Shown: piece after piece, positions 49,546-64,000 of the stretch
Layout of the letters: each line of letters starts with the position of its first letter
Numbering within the stretch: position 1 is the first letter of the stretch
Origin: Glandiceps talaboti
Lineage: Eukaryota > Hemichordata > Enteropneusta > Spengelidae
Reading direction: 5' to 3'
Assembly: GCF_964340395.1 (NCBI RefSeq)
Contig: NC_135553.1
Coordinates: 9,318,501-9,382,500, forward strand
Length of the DNA stretch: 64,000 bases
Notes under the pieces: model-generated
Databases searched by the model: none
What the model saw: the letters and a program-made list of their open reading frames with translations, nothing else
What the model was told of the DNA's origin: nothing
Position numbers and translations under genes: made by a program

Positions 49546-50770
49546 ATGTCACCATTACTTGGGTTTGTCGTAATATTTTTCTTTTCCACAGTAACCAACT
49601 CGTTTGATATCGAGGAGCTATGTGATGGTAAGCAACATTTTTATAGTTTTTTTTTTATTTTAAGTTTCATTGTGCACTGTAAAATAATAATAATGGTTTA
49701 TTGCTTCTTAAGGCCTCCAGCCCATATCGCAAAAAATTTACAGTACTAGATTACATAATCTCACGGAAGTGTACAGAAAACAAATTAGCAGAATTCCTTT
49801 CTTAAAACATCTGCTCTATATACATACGCAGCTAGGTTTAGAATTACTGGACCTTTGTTTGACGACATAAGTGAATAAAACTTTTCAATAGTAGGATTTA
49901 CATATGACCATTCTGGTAAGTACCTTTGTCTGAGATTTTGGTAACTGGTGCACTGTAAAATCTACGAAAGGATTGTAACCGTTGGCAAGGGGTTTCTTCA
50001 ATGAATATATGAAACAAAATGTGTGTTTCCGATAACTCTACCGTCCTTAGTTTAAGCCGCCGACCCTTAACATTTTTTTACATTCAAAAGGCTTAAAATT
50101 GAAGAGAATTTACTACAAAAAAATGTAGATTTTAACACTTGTGCATTCAAAATGTAAGAATTTACTTCTGTTTTAGGGTAAATTTTCTTGCCAAGTACGC
50201 AAGTATGAAAAAAATATACTTCCAAAATTGAATAACGTTAATTTTTATGGATGGATTAAAATGTACCAATTGTCCTTTAGTTTTTTTTGAAGAGCAAGAC
50301 GATAAGATTTAACAACAAGATATTTAGATTTATTGAGCCAGACAATAAAATGTAACAAGATGATAAGGTCTTTGTCGGGCCAGCTAACATTTTAATTTGT
50401 TACTACTCAAATTGTCACTTGGTTTCTATTGTGCTAAGATATTTAACATTTGATTTGTACAATAGAATAGATGATCTACAGGTATCCTCTTTTAATTTTT
50501 TAAAATGTTTTTGCAACTGCTTAAAGTCTCCTTTCCGTTTCCCTGCCTCTTGACTTCACAGACGAACAACTTATGCTATGTCCTGAGCCAAACGGCAACT
50601 TTCAAGCTCCAAACTTCGAGTGTCATTCTTACGTGAAATGTACTGACGGCGTACCAGAGAGTGTAGATTGTGTGAACCCAGCCCATATATTTGATGCAGG
50701 TAGCTGCAAAGTCCCGTTTTCTCTGTCGCCGACAAGGATTGAAGAACTTTGTGGAATAGAAGAAAATTAA
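49546..50770 (+). CDS. Small secreted protein with one CBM14 (peritrophin-A) domain
   Basis: Two exons, 49546-49627 and 50562-50770, join in phase 1 to 96 codons plus TAA. Exon 1 codes for a signal peptide (MSPLLGFVVIFFFSTVTNS). Exon 2 codes for one peritrophin-A domain with six Cys in the normal spacing: LCPEPNGNFQAPNFEC, SYVKC, SVDC, then CKVP and LCG. Aromatic residues expected at the chitin-binding face are present in part (Phe/Tyr). It probably binds chitin extracellularly. It lies 2.2 kb downstream of the chitinase on the same strand and has the same SP/phase-1/CBM14 architecture, but its domain is clearly divergent from the chitinase CBM14 repeats, so it is not a recent copy of them. 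Confidence 0.78.
49681..49955 (-). mobile_element. Probable LINE 3' end in the intron of the small CBM14 gene
   Basis: On the minus strand one frame reads a Trp/Tyr-containing stretch followed by GPVILNLAAYVYRADVLRKE and a stop, then AATAAA and an (ATT)n tail at the 49681 end. The structure fits the 3' end of a non-LTR retrotransposon; the family was not identified. Confidence 0.45.
50024..50160. repeat. Partial relative of MITE family 2
   Basis: TGTTTCCGATAACTCTACCG, then AGTTTAAGCC and CCGACCC, parallel the left part of the element at 61844. No matching right end is visible. It lies in the intron of the small CBM14 gene. Confidence 0.45.
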
Positions 50771-50845
50771 TGGGACGGCAGAAAAGAGATGTAGATAAAA
50801 CGAGATAAGACTACCACAAAACAACATGGATGATCGAAGGGGCCA

Positions 50846-50851
50846 AATAAA
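50846..50851 (+). terminator. Polyadenylation signal of the small CBM14 gene
   Basis: AATAAA 76 bp after the stop codon. Confidence 0.6.
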
Positions 50852-54105
<3,254 letters not shown>

Positions 54106-54111
54106 TTTATT
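54106..54111 (-). terminator. Candidate polyadenylation signal of the sushi gene
   Basis: AATAAA on the minus strand, about 190 bp after the stop codon. Confidence 0.4.
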
Positions 54112-54297
54112 CTATGAGGCACAACAGTTCAATAAACAGCTGCACGTCAGTAGTAATAAAACACACTGTGTAAAATAAACTTACGATATTCATAAAGCGT
54201 GGTCAACTATAAAAGTAAAAAAAACAACAAGAAAAACATATCGGTCTATAACATCCTATGAAATATCCAGTTTTCACGCGAACTATTTGCGATTACT

Positions 54298-55724
54298 TCA
54301 AGTGAGAAGATCAGCAACGTCTTGGTCCAATTCTGGAGTAGCCATTGGACGGTTTCTTACGGTATCGATGGATCTCTGAAGACGGTTTGAGCTGGCTGAA
54401 CAACGGCTATAACCACATGATCTTGCACAATAGTACTTGTTCTTACACCGTACTGTTATAGCTACGGAAAAAAGAGAGTAAGTATACCAAAAGTAAGTCT
54501 GTAAGATACAACATTCGTGCAACGCAAAGCTGACAAAAGAGGTGGTCGATGTGTGAGGGCGCCCCAACTGCATACCTTACAGACTGAAAAACGAAAGTGA
54601 GGATCAGGAGAGAAAACTTTCTTTCACCAAGCACACTTCTATAAACCTGATAGCATTCATGTCATTATAAGTCAATCTTCTCTCTAAGTGCTTGGTGCAC
54701 GCCCTCAATCCAATAAAATGTCTATGAGAGTGACTAAATCGCATGGAAATTATCTATTTTCCTTCTTTTTGTTTTCAAATATATCTTTCAAACACAGCTT
54801 TCATTTCGGTGTAAGAGTAACCGCTTCTGACATCAAATAAACAAACCAACAAACAAATACTAAAAGCAAAACCTTTAAGTGATTGCTCTTAACTAGATGC
54901 AAAGCAACAATGTCATTTTTGCCAGTCACATAATTATATTTATGTGACTGTCATACGCTAGTTGCGTACTTGCACTCTGTAAGTAGTGGTATACATACGT
55001 ACATATGAGGACTCGAAAAGTTGTGCCCGACAAGTAAGTGTCACGATATGGTGGTGTCTAGCCTCTTATTCCAGTTTATGGATTATGTGAGTAGTGTAGT
55101 TGCACACAAATAACATACTAACACATATATACTTGTAAACAAAGCTCTAATCATATTAAACCTATAGACACGTGATGAACTCACACAAGGTACCAGCCAA
55201 ACACATATTTTAAATTTCTCAACGAAAATTGATCCCTTTACTAGTTCTACGAGTTCAGTACATACCGGCACAAGATGGAGTTCTTCCTGTCCACTTCCCA
55301 GTGAGATCACAATATCGTGTGTAGGAACCACCACTGACATAGTAACCTATGTTACAGTAATAATCACATTTGCAGCCATAGGTAGATCTCCCTGAACACA
55401 CAACTTGCCCATTGTCTGGTGGTCGCAATGGTTCACATGCTACACCTGTAGACGATAAACACAGAACACATCGATGTATACATACATGTATATGGATAAA
55501 GGTAACATATATTGGGGCCTATTTGAATAAGCGAAGGATATCAACAGATCTTTACATGTCAATGAAAGTGCGAGATAAAGTACGTTGTGTTTTTTTCTTG
55601 GCAAAATGTGTTTCATTGAACACTGTACCCAGACATTTATTGGGACATTACGTTGCACAAACAAAAAAACAAGCATCTACACTGATACACACACTCCTCC
55701 ATTCGGCCCTCTCTCCCCTCCCCC

Positions 55725-55815
<91 letters not shown>

Positions 55816-56274
55816 ACCCCCCCTCTCTCTCTATCTCTCTCACAATTTTTCTTACCAGAGCAGACAGCTTCTGAACCACTCCACTGACCATTACTTCCAC
55901 ACATTCTTTCCTTTGACCCTCCAGTCAACGAATAACCTCGATTGCATGTGTACTGGCAGCGATGTCCAACTTCCAAACCTTCACAACGGATTGTTCCATA
56001 CGCTGGATGGGGTAGTCTTGGGCAACTAGCCTCTTCTGTAAGTACAAAGAAAAAAACAAACCATTGCCGCGACATGTGATATTGAAACCATTGAATGAAT
56101 GAATGAATGAAAATAATATAAACACATTATGAATGAGAAACAAAAACCATACAAACCTGTGAGTATGAATATTCGTGTAAAGTGGACAGGTGTAAAATAC
56201 GGCATGGAAAGAAAAAAGAGTTAATGCAAGTGATGAACTAACAAACTACAACCACTAACACAAAACAGACAATG

Positions 56275-56331
<57 letters not shown>

Positions 56332-59300
56332 TACATACATACATACATACATACATACATACATAGTGACACAGACAAACGAGGCATATATAGACAATAC
56401 ACACACACGTTCACAATGCTGGTGTGCATTTTGGATGGTTATCATGAAAAACAAGAACTTATATGATATTGCGTCAAGAAAAAGTAATGTGAAAAATTAG
56501 TAGTATAAATGTTAGTTTAAATTATCTTGAAGTGTCAAGTATCCGAATCAAATTAGGCTAATTAAAATTTGAATGGAATCACCAGTGTAGAAAAAAACCC
56601 ACGCACATCCATTTTCGTAATCATTGTGTCAATAGTGTCTTTAATATTTCCATCTATAGTAAAGACCTTGTGGTCTGTGAATTTATTGGTTGTGGCACAC
56701 ACCTTGTAACGTCATCGCCACGTGATATTCTTGGCTTTGAGGTTCAACATATATCTGTGGTTTCCAAATTACAACCTGAATCGTACTGATGTCTCTACTG
56801 CATGCAATATCAGCTCTTGTATACATGTTTTGAGACATAGGATTGATCAATGCAGTAAGCCAGGAAGTAGGTCAGTGCAAGTAGAACCAGTAGTGGCTAC
56901 ATTTATGGCTATATATGGTTGCACTGCACCAGTTTATACTTGTAATTACACCTGGTACAAGTTAAGTGAAATGTTAAAACCATTCTGTAGGATTCGCTGA
57001 TTACGAAAATGGTTTATTTTCTACACTGGTTTATTTTCAGACACGTATAGAATATTCTTCTAGGCTTTCTATCAATTCACTTGTCATTACATGACTATTG
57101 TGAATATGAAATTGTTTTTAATTTGATCGACTGGTAGAGTTACTAGGGTAATTAAATATTACATTCGGACGAAACTAAAAGTACCTCAGGGCGTGACGTC
57201 TACATCTGGTGTTTGGCGTATAAACGTGAAAACAGCTGTTTCAGTTGAGAATAGATATTATAGTCAATGACTCAATCAAAAATATCGAACTGAAAGTTTG
57301 ATTTAAAGGCTAAAATAGAAATGGTTATTTGAGAAAGAGAACTTCATAAGCTTACAATATACTTTGCAGTATATGTAATTACCAGAGCATATAGGTTCAT
57401 ATCCAGTCCATCTACCGCCTTCACATGTGCGGAAGCGTAATCCTGACGTCAGTGAATATCCTCGATCGCAAGTATATTCACAAGTGTCCCCTTCTGATTG
57501 GCCAATACAGCGGACAGACCCGTGAGGTGGATCTGATAGCCTATGACAACCATTTCCGGTGTCTTTAGAGAACATGTATTACAAAAATCGTGAATCCAAC
57601 ATTATACAATTATAATGAAGAACTGTTTTCTGGTTCAGTGGAAAAGAAATTTGTCAATTTAGATGTTTAGTCGTTTTAGTTTGATTCAGGCTGATTAGTT
57701 TTTGAGCGAAACCAGTGCGTGTTAATTAATAACCATATTTGAATGACTGTTAAATCACCATTTTGGTTCATTTCACCTTATATCCATGAGTGTCAATGTT
57801 ATTTGTTTAAGAGAATCAATAATTTAACAGCAGACATACTTTATGAATAAAGTAACACTTAATGATATATCTAGGCATATTAATTTGCATAATTTGCATA
57901 GAATTTAACATGTTCCATTTGGAACCTCTTCCCATGATTAGCTCAAAAGCCATATACTCATATGAAATAAAATGTAGTAAAAAATAATATCATTCATGAT
58001 TTTGTCTAGAACACGTTAGTTTTGTCATAAGCAATTTTAAAGCATATTAATTACCTAATATGCATATTGTTTTAACAAAGTTTGTTGCTCGTTATTTCAA
58101 AATGCGCAACTGCAAATGAAATAATTGAAAACAATAATTTGTTTATATGTTTATAACATGTTAGTTATGATCAAAATTGTAAATATTCATAAGCATCGTG
58201 TCATCTTGTCAAATATGAATAATCATATCTTGAAAAAAAATTTATTACATGAAACGAAACTAAAGAAATTCAAATTGCATAACTCAAACAATACTTATGG
58301 GAAATCATGAATATCAAGTACCTGATTAGCATATTGACAGTGTTTTTTTTCTATTTCACTCCATTGTCTCAGAGAGCTTTATAGAATAACTAGAGTTGAA
58401 AGGATGAGATGATCTCATTGCTAAATGAATTACACTTTTTGGTGCACACACGTTGATCATATTACAATGTATATATTGTATATAATTATAGTGAGGAGTG
58501 TGTGATTCATAATACACGATAACGAAAGAATAAAAAAATGGAAGTATGATTCCTTAGCTCATGCGTGTAAAAAAAAATCGGTAAAATAGCAAAATCGAAA
58601 ACTTTCATAAACCTGCAATATACTTTGCAGTATATGTAATTACCAGAGCATATAGGTTCATATCCAGTCCATCTACCTCCTTCACATGTGCGAAAGCGTG
58701 ATCCTGACGTCAGTGAATATCCTCCATCGCAAGTATATTCACAAGTGTCCCCTTGAGATTGGCCATTACAGCGGACAGACCCGTGAGGTATATCTGATAG
58801 CCTATGACAACCATTTCCGGTGTCTTTAGGGTATTACAAAAATCATGAATCTGATGTTAAAACGAATTATGGAACACTTTGATTTTTAGTTTGACTTAGG
58901 GTTACCCTGCTTAGTTTTTGAGCGAAACTGGGGCATGCTATTTAAGTTTAGTTACAAGTTAAATCCCCTATTTTGTTGATTTTACATTTGTTAATTGAAT
59001 CAGTCCTTTACCAGCAGATATGTGCTATATGATTAAAGCAAAGCTTAATGATATAAATCTATTCACATTAATTTGAATTATTTCCTTGTCATGTAACATA
59101 ACCTTGTAATTGGCGCGTCTTACCATTAGCTCAAAATTAAGGATTCAAATAAAAGCATGTAACAAAAACAGTACTAAAAAAATTATAAGTTAATGTCAAT
59201 CTTGGCTCTGTCTGGAACATGTTAGTTTTATCAAAAAAGCCGAAGCCTATTAATTACTCTAATTTGCATAAGACTTAACGAAAGTGTTCTCATTATCTAA

Positions 59301-62300
59301 AAAAACGCATAAATAAATAATAAGAAATTTTGTTAAAACGCAACCTCCTCTTTCAAGTTTTACGATATGTTAGTTAATGAGTAAAGTCTATGCATATTTA
59401 AAAGTGTTATCTTGGAAAATATATATAATCATATGTTGAAAAATTAATTCATACGAAATGACAGTACGCAAATGTAAACGGTATAAGTCGAAAAATACCT
59501 GAGGGAAATCATGAATAATTAACCTAATTCATTTATTTATTTATGCACATTCTATACGTTATATATCATATTAAAATTTCTAAAGTGAAAAGTATGTAAC
59601 CACGCATGTATGTTGATTAACCGTACTGAGAATCTGAAACCGATATATTTAGAAAAAAAATCCGTAAAATAACATAAACGAATACTTTCGCAAGCTTGCA
59701 AAAAAAAGTTGTAGCTAGCGTAATTACCGGTACATATAGGTTCATATCCTGTCCATCTACTTCCTTCACATGTGCGAAAGCGTGATCCTGACGTCAGTGA
59801 ATATCCTCCATCGCAAGTATATTCACAAGTGTCCCCTTCTGATTGGCCATCACATCGGACAGACCCGTGAGGTGGATCTGGTAGCCTATGACAATCATTT
59901 TCGGTGTCTTTGGATTACATGTATCACAAAAAAATCATGGATCCAATGTTAAAGTCTGGAAACTTTGAACAATGAAAAAATATTCACTGGCCTAAATGAA
60001 ATGGCACATGGAGTACATGCTACAGCTTTTGCAGTTATGCCTGGTTTTGTTTCAGCTTTGCGTGAAATTAATGCATATTAAATGTCTTTATTTGAATAAC
60101 TAATGACTTTATGGACAACGGCATGTATTTTGAGAATGCTTACGTGAAACATTGTTGAAAGAAATATACCATGCCACGTGAGTGAAGCATTGCGTCATGA
60201 TATTATAAGCGAATTCTCTGTACTAGTATGTCAATTAGACTTATTTCATTTTCATTATGCTTTTTTTTAATTTTAACTCCTCAAGATCATGGACGAATCT
60301 CTGGGCTCGAACGAATTGAAAAATAGTGCCAATAGTCTGTGTGGGTTTGTCTAGAACTTAATATACATTAGCGATATCTGTGCATATCAAATTCCTCATG
60401 TTTTTATATCCGTGCGAAAACTGCTGGCTTGAATTTAATGAAACTTGGTACATGTGGCCATTAATATATTTAGGTCATGTTAGTTTTTAGAAAAATACGT
60501 GTACATAAAAAAAGCTTAATTTTCAACTTAAGAAATACTGAAAATAAATTGGTTAAATGTAAAATGAAACTCGGCAAATTTGAGCTATAAGTTACTATCC
60601 GTCAAGATGAGTAGACAAACGTGAGATTACATATTTTAGCAAACGTAAATATTAATGAACCTAATCTACATATAGAATGATACCCGATAAAAATACGCAG
60701 GTATGGTTTTAAAAAATTGTGGTCAAACTTGCAAACACAAATCCTTCTTCTATGTGCTTGTTATATACATATATATATACCACAGTTGACACGTAATTAC
60801 CGGAGCATACAGGTTCTGATCCAGTCCATCCACTTTCTTCACATGTACGCATGCGTGATCCTGACGTCAACGAATAACCTCGATCGCAAGTATATTGACA
60901 GCGATCTCCTTCTGATTGGCCCTCACAGCGGAGAGACCCGTGGCGTGGGTCTGATAGTTCACGACAACTATTATTTCCGGTGTCTTTAGAGTACATGTAT
61001 TATACAAAAAATAATGAATCTAACATTTTAGTCAAAAATGGCATGATTATTACGAAGAAAAATACAAACATATTTGCTGTCTTAAATAAATATGATTCAA
61101 TGCATAGTCTAGGACTGCTACTTTTGAAAGATATATAACTATGTATTTGAATGTTAAATACGAAAACTGCTAGCTTGAATTAAATGAAACTCGGTTCATA
61201 TATTCCTCCTTTTTAATATTTTGGAAAGTTTGGTGTGTTTTTTAGAGAAATCCGTGCATGTAAAAAGCTTAATTTTCGTCTTGGGAAATATTACAAGTTT
61301 ACATCTCTCAAAAAGTAGTTGGTTCAATGAAACGATACTCGGTAAATTTGAGCTCTAAGTGAAATTCCTAACAGAGGAACCGTCTTTAAGTAGATAAACA
61401 CGAGATTACATGTTTAAGCAAATCGTATATACATGTTGTATTGATGAGCCTAATCTACAAAAATGCCCGATAAAAATATGCAGATAAACAATTATGGGCA
61501 AATTGGAAGATAAATCCTCCTTCTATATGTTTGTTATATATACCACAGTTGACAAGTAATTACCGGAGCATACAGGTTCTGATCCAGTCCACTCTCTGCC
61601 TTCACATGTACGCATGCGTGATCCTGATTTCAGCGAATACCCTCGATCGCAAGTATATTGACAGCGATTCCCTTCTGATTGGCCCTCACAGCGGACAGAC
61701 CCGTGATGTGGGTCTGATAGTTCATGACAACCATTGTTCCCGGAGTCTTTAGAGTACATGTATTACAAAAGATCATGAATCTAATGTTGTAGTCGAGAAG
61801 GGCATGATTATTACAATGAGGCCACATAAAAAAGTAAACATTGTGTTTCCGACAACCCGACCTACCCTAATTTAAGCCCCCGACCCAAAACTTTATTTTG
61901 CATTAAAAAAGGTAAAATAGTAACAATTTACTTCTATTTCCATGTACACCTTCATGCCTTTGCCTCATATGTGGACAACTTTTTTAAAAATCGTTATCTT
62001 GGGGTCAAAGTTATTTAAGAAAATTTAAAGTAATATAAAATAAAATTCCGCCCTTCCTACCCAGGTTATCGGAAACAAATATTTCTTAAAATTTTGCCTG
62101 AGAAATATGTTTTGCTTACTTAAATGAAAGTAATATGGTTTAACGTAGTAAAGTCTAGGAATGATACTTTTCAAAGATACTCATGCATATTAATCAACTC
62201 TATTTGAATATTAATTCCGAAATCTGCACACATCAATTATCCCAAGTTTAATGGGGTTTAAAGTTCTCGGTTCATATACATGTATATCCTATTTTCTGTT

Positions 62301-63474
62301 CCTTTTTGAGAAATCCGTGCATGTAAAGAGCTTAATTTTCGTCTTGAGAAATATTACAAAATTGCATCTTGAAAAAATAGTCGGTTAAATGAAACGATAC
62401 TCGTCAAATTTGAGCTCTAACTCACAGTCCGTCCAGAGGAACTGCGTAGTTATTAAACGAACGTGAGATTACTTATCTACATATATAATGATGCCCGATA
62501 AAAATACGCAGATATGGTTTTAAAAAATGTGAGCAAACTTGCAAACACAAATCCCCCTTCTATATACTTGTTATATATATCACAGTTGACACGTAATTAC
62601 CGGAACATACAGGTTCTGATCCAGTCCATCCACTTTCTTCACATGTACGCATGCGTGATCCTGACGTCAGTGAATAACCTCGATCGCAAGTATATTGACA
62701 GCGATCTCCTTCTGATTGGCCTTCACAGCGGAGAGACCCGTGACGCGGGTCTGATAGTTCATGACAACCATTGTTTTCGGTGTCTTTAGAGTACATGTAG
62801 TACAAAAGATCAAAGATAAGTATGGTTGCTGGCTTAAATGAATGAAATATGGTTCATTGTAGTAATGTAGGACTAATGGTTTTTGAAAGATACCCATGCA
62901 TGTTAATTGATCTTACTTGAAGGTTAAATCACCATTTTATGTTATCTTCACCTTATATCCATGAGGATGATTTTTTTATATGAATCGATACATTTAGTAG
63001 CAGAGATACACATGAGTGATGTAATACATAATTATACGCATCTATGCAAAATCATTTAAAATGCTTCAAATTCAAACTCAAATGAGTTCTGTACAACAAT
63101 CCATAAAGGTTAGCAATTTTCAAAAAGGCAAATTGTTGTTACTGCACACAAATTTGGATATCATCTTACGAAATGTCTTGCACAAAACCCCAAAAGACAC
63201 AAAACTAATATGCAGATATGTTTGGGTTTTTTTAAAGGAAAAGAATTGCAAACATAAAACATGTTATATATTTTTCAGCTTGTGCAATTACCGGAACATA
63301 TAGGTTCATATCCAGTCCATCCACTTCGTCCACATGTGCGCGAGCGTGATCCTGACGTCAGTGAATATCCTAGATCGCAAGTATATTCACAAACATCCCC
63401 TTCTGATTGGCCAGTGCAGAAGACAGACCCGTGAAGTGGGTCTGATAGCCTTTGACAACCATTAGTCCCGGTGT
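54298..63474 (-). CDS. Sushi/CCP-repeat protein, at least nine domains, 3' part of gene
   Basis: The minus-strand exons, 5' to 3', are 63474-63292, 62783-62601, 61746-61564, 60983-60801, 59907-59728, 58823-58644, 57562-57383, 56035-55856, 55445-55266 and 54461-54298. The first nine are 180 or 183 bp, phase 1-1, each coding for exactly one CCP domain. The pattern is C-HRLSDPPHGSVRC, C-EYTC-DRGYSLTSG, RTCEGGRWTG, EPICSG. Six Cys per module (instead of four) resemble the selectin/SVEP1-type CCP with an extra disulfide. The last exon codes for a tail with four Cys (VRCKNKYYCARSCGYSRC), no transmembrane segment or GPI signal, and a stop at 54298-54300. The protein is probably secreted and adhesive or recognition-related. 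The 5' end with any signal peptide lies beyond 64000. The exons fall into two sequence subfamilies. Confidence 0.85.
54496..54585 (+). mobile_element. MITE family 1, copy E (short)
   Basis: A 90-bp element with TIRs AGTCTGTAAGATAC and, reversed, AGTCTGTAAGGTATG. It has the family core GTCGATGTGTGAGGGCGCCC. It sits in the intron before the last exon of the sushi gene. Confidence 0.68.
55732..55840. repeat. (CT)n microsatellite in a sushi-gene intron
   Basis: About 100 bp of CT dinucleotides just inside the intron, adjacent to the 55856 donor. Frames through it are artefacts. Confidence 0.97.
56280..56366. repeat. (CA)n(CATA)n microsatellite in a sushi-gene intron
   Basis: A CA dinucleotide block followed by CATA tetranucleotides. 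Confidence 0.97.
56367..57382. other. Sushi-gene intron sequence
   Basis: A 1.35-kb intron spans 56036-57382. This part is unique and shows no further CCP motif in any frame I checked. Confidence 0.45.
61844..62077. mobile_element. MITE-like element, family 2
   Basis: A 234-bp element with TIRs TGTTTCCGACAACCCGACC and, at the far end reversed, TGTTTCCGATAACCTGGG. It lies in the intron between two sushi exons. A partial relative starts at 50024. Confidence 0.62.
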
Positions 63475-64000
63475 CTTTAGAGAACATATGTGTTACAAAA
63501 ATCATGAGACTAATATTAAGGTAAGATTATTACAATTAACGAATGCTTGCCATTTTGACAAGAACGACACCAGAAGAGGAAAACCGCATACTACAAATAA
63601 CAGCAGATAGTGTTACTCATATTCGCGCCTTTTCAAGTCAAAATGTCACCACGAAATCTTCAAATACAATGATGCAGTTTACATTTTCGCACTATATTTA
63701 AAGCCTAATGATTTAACCATAATATTAAACTGATGCTCACCAAAGAATAAAAACAAATAATGCATTCAACTAAAACGACAAGAAACAAAAATACAAACAA
63801 AATCCATCCACACAAAACATCCAATTAACATATAGATTTTACAAAGATGATCAAAAGGATCTTCTCATGAATAAAGTTATAACATATATCTTATCTTAAG
63901 GGGCGAGATCAATAGTTCAATGTAGGATAAAGAAACTAAATTGTTTTATAGGGGCAGGGGTAGATTTATGGCACAAGTGGCAATACAAGAAGTTTTTTCC
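63475..64000. other. Right edge, probably sushi-gene intron
   Basis: No exon seen. The segment near 63902-63953 resembles 53551-53603 at the other end of the sushi gene. Confidence 0.4.

Overview
The window looks like nuclear DNA from an animal, most likely a marine invertebrate. The genes are split by many GT-AG introns, and the sequence is AT-rich with abundant microsatellites. The recognisable genes are an animal-type SIRT7, a GH18/CBM14 chitinase, arrays of sushi (CCP) modules, a cytosolic sulfotransferase-like exon, an Ngaro-type tyrosine-recombinase retrotransposon and several LINE remnants. The exact phylum (for example hemichordate, amphioxus or a lophotrochozoan) cannot be decided from this sequence alone. 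All exon models below were built by hand from reading frame, splice-site phase and family motifs. There is no transcript evidence.

Layout. (1) 109-262, minus strand: an N-terminal exon of a sulfotransferase that runs off the left edge. (2) 5946-12619, plus: a complete ten-exon SIRT7 of 417 codons, with a TISU/YY1-like start, a 38-bp minisatellite in an intron and a decayed tandem duplicate of its last exon. (3) 12620-19740: gene-poor DNA with several foldback elements and one small MITE. (4) About 19780-47331, plus: one large secreted chitinase gene with a TATA-driven non-coding first exon and 26 coding exons. I predict 2148 residues: signal peptide, two tandem GH18 catalytic domains, then eleven CBM14 chitin-binding domains on alternating short (type A) and long (type B) exons joined by Ser/Thr/Pro-rich linkers. 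All joins keep frame and, between modules, are phase 1. One intron of this gene carries a LINE 3' fragment (about 34334-34930) and a 6.6-kb Ngaro-like element (about 35062-41650). (5) 49546-50770, plus: a small secreted single-CBM14 protein. (6) 54298-63474, minus: the 3' part of a gene with at least nine six-cysteine sushi exons and a short Cys-containing tail. It continues beyond the right edge.

Functionally, the chitinase and the small CBM14 protein form a chitin-handling neighbourhood with shared themes: secretion, phase-1 module exons and a tail of chitin-binding domains that could anchor catalysis on insoluble chitin. SIRT7, the sulfotransferase and the sushi gene appear to be unrelated neighbours. 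The clearest evolutionary signals are repeated rounds of tandem duplication (whole GH18 units, CBM14 A/B pairs, sushi exons). Duplicated introns serve as built-in empty sites that date and delimit the transposon insertions.
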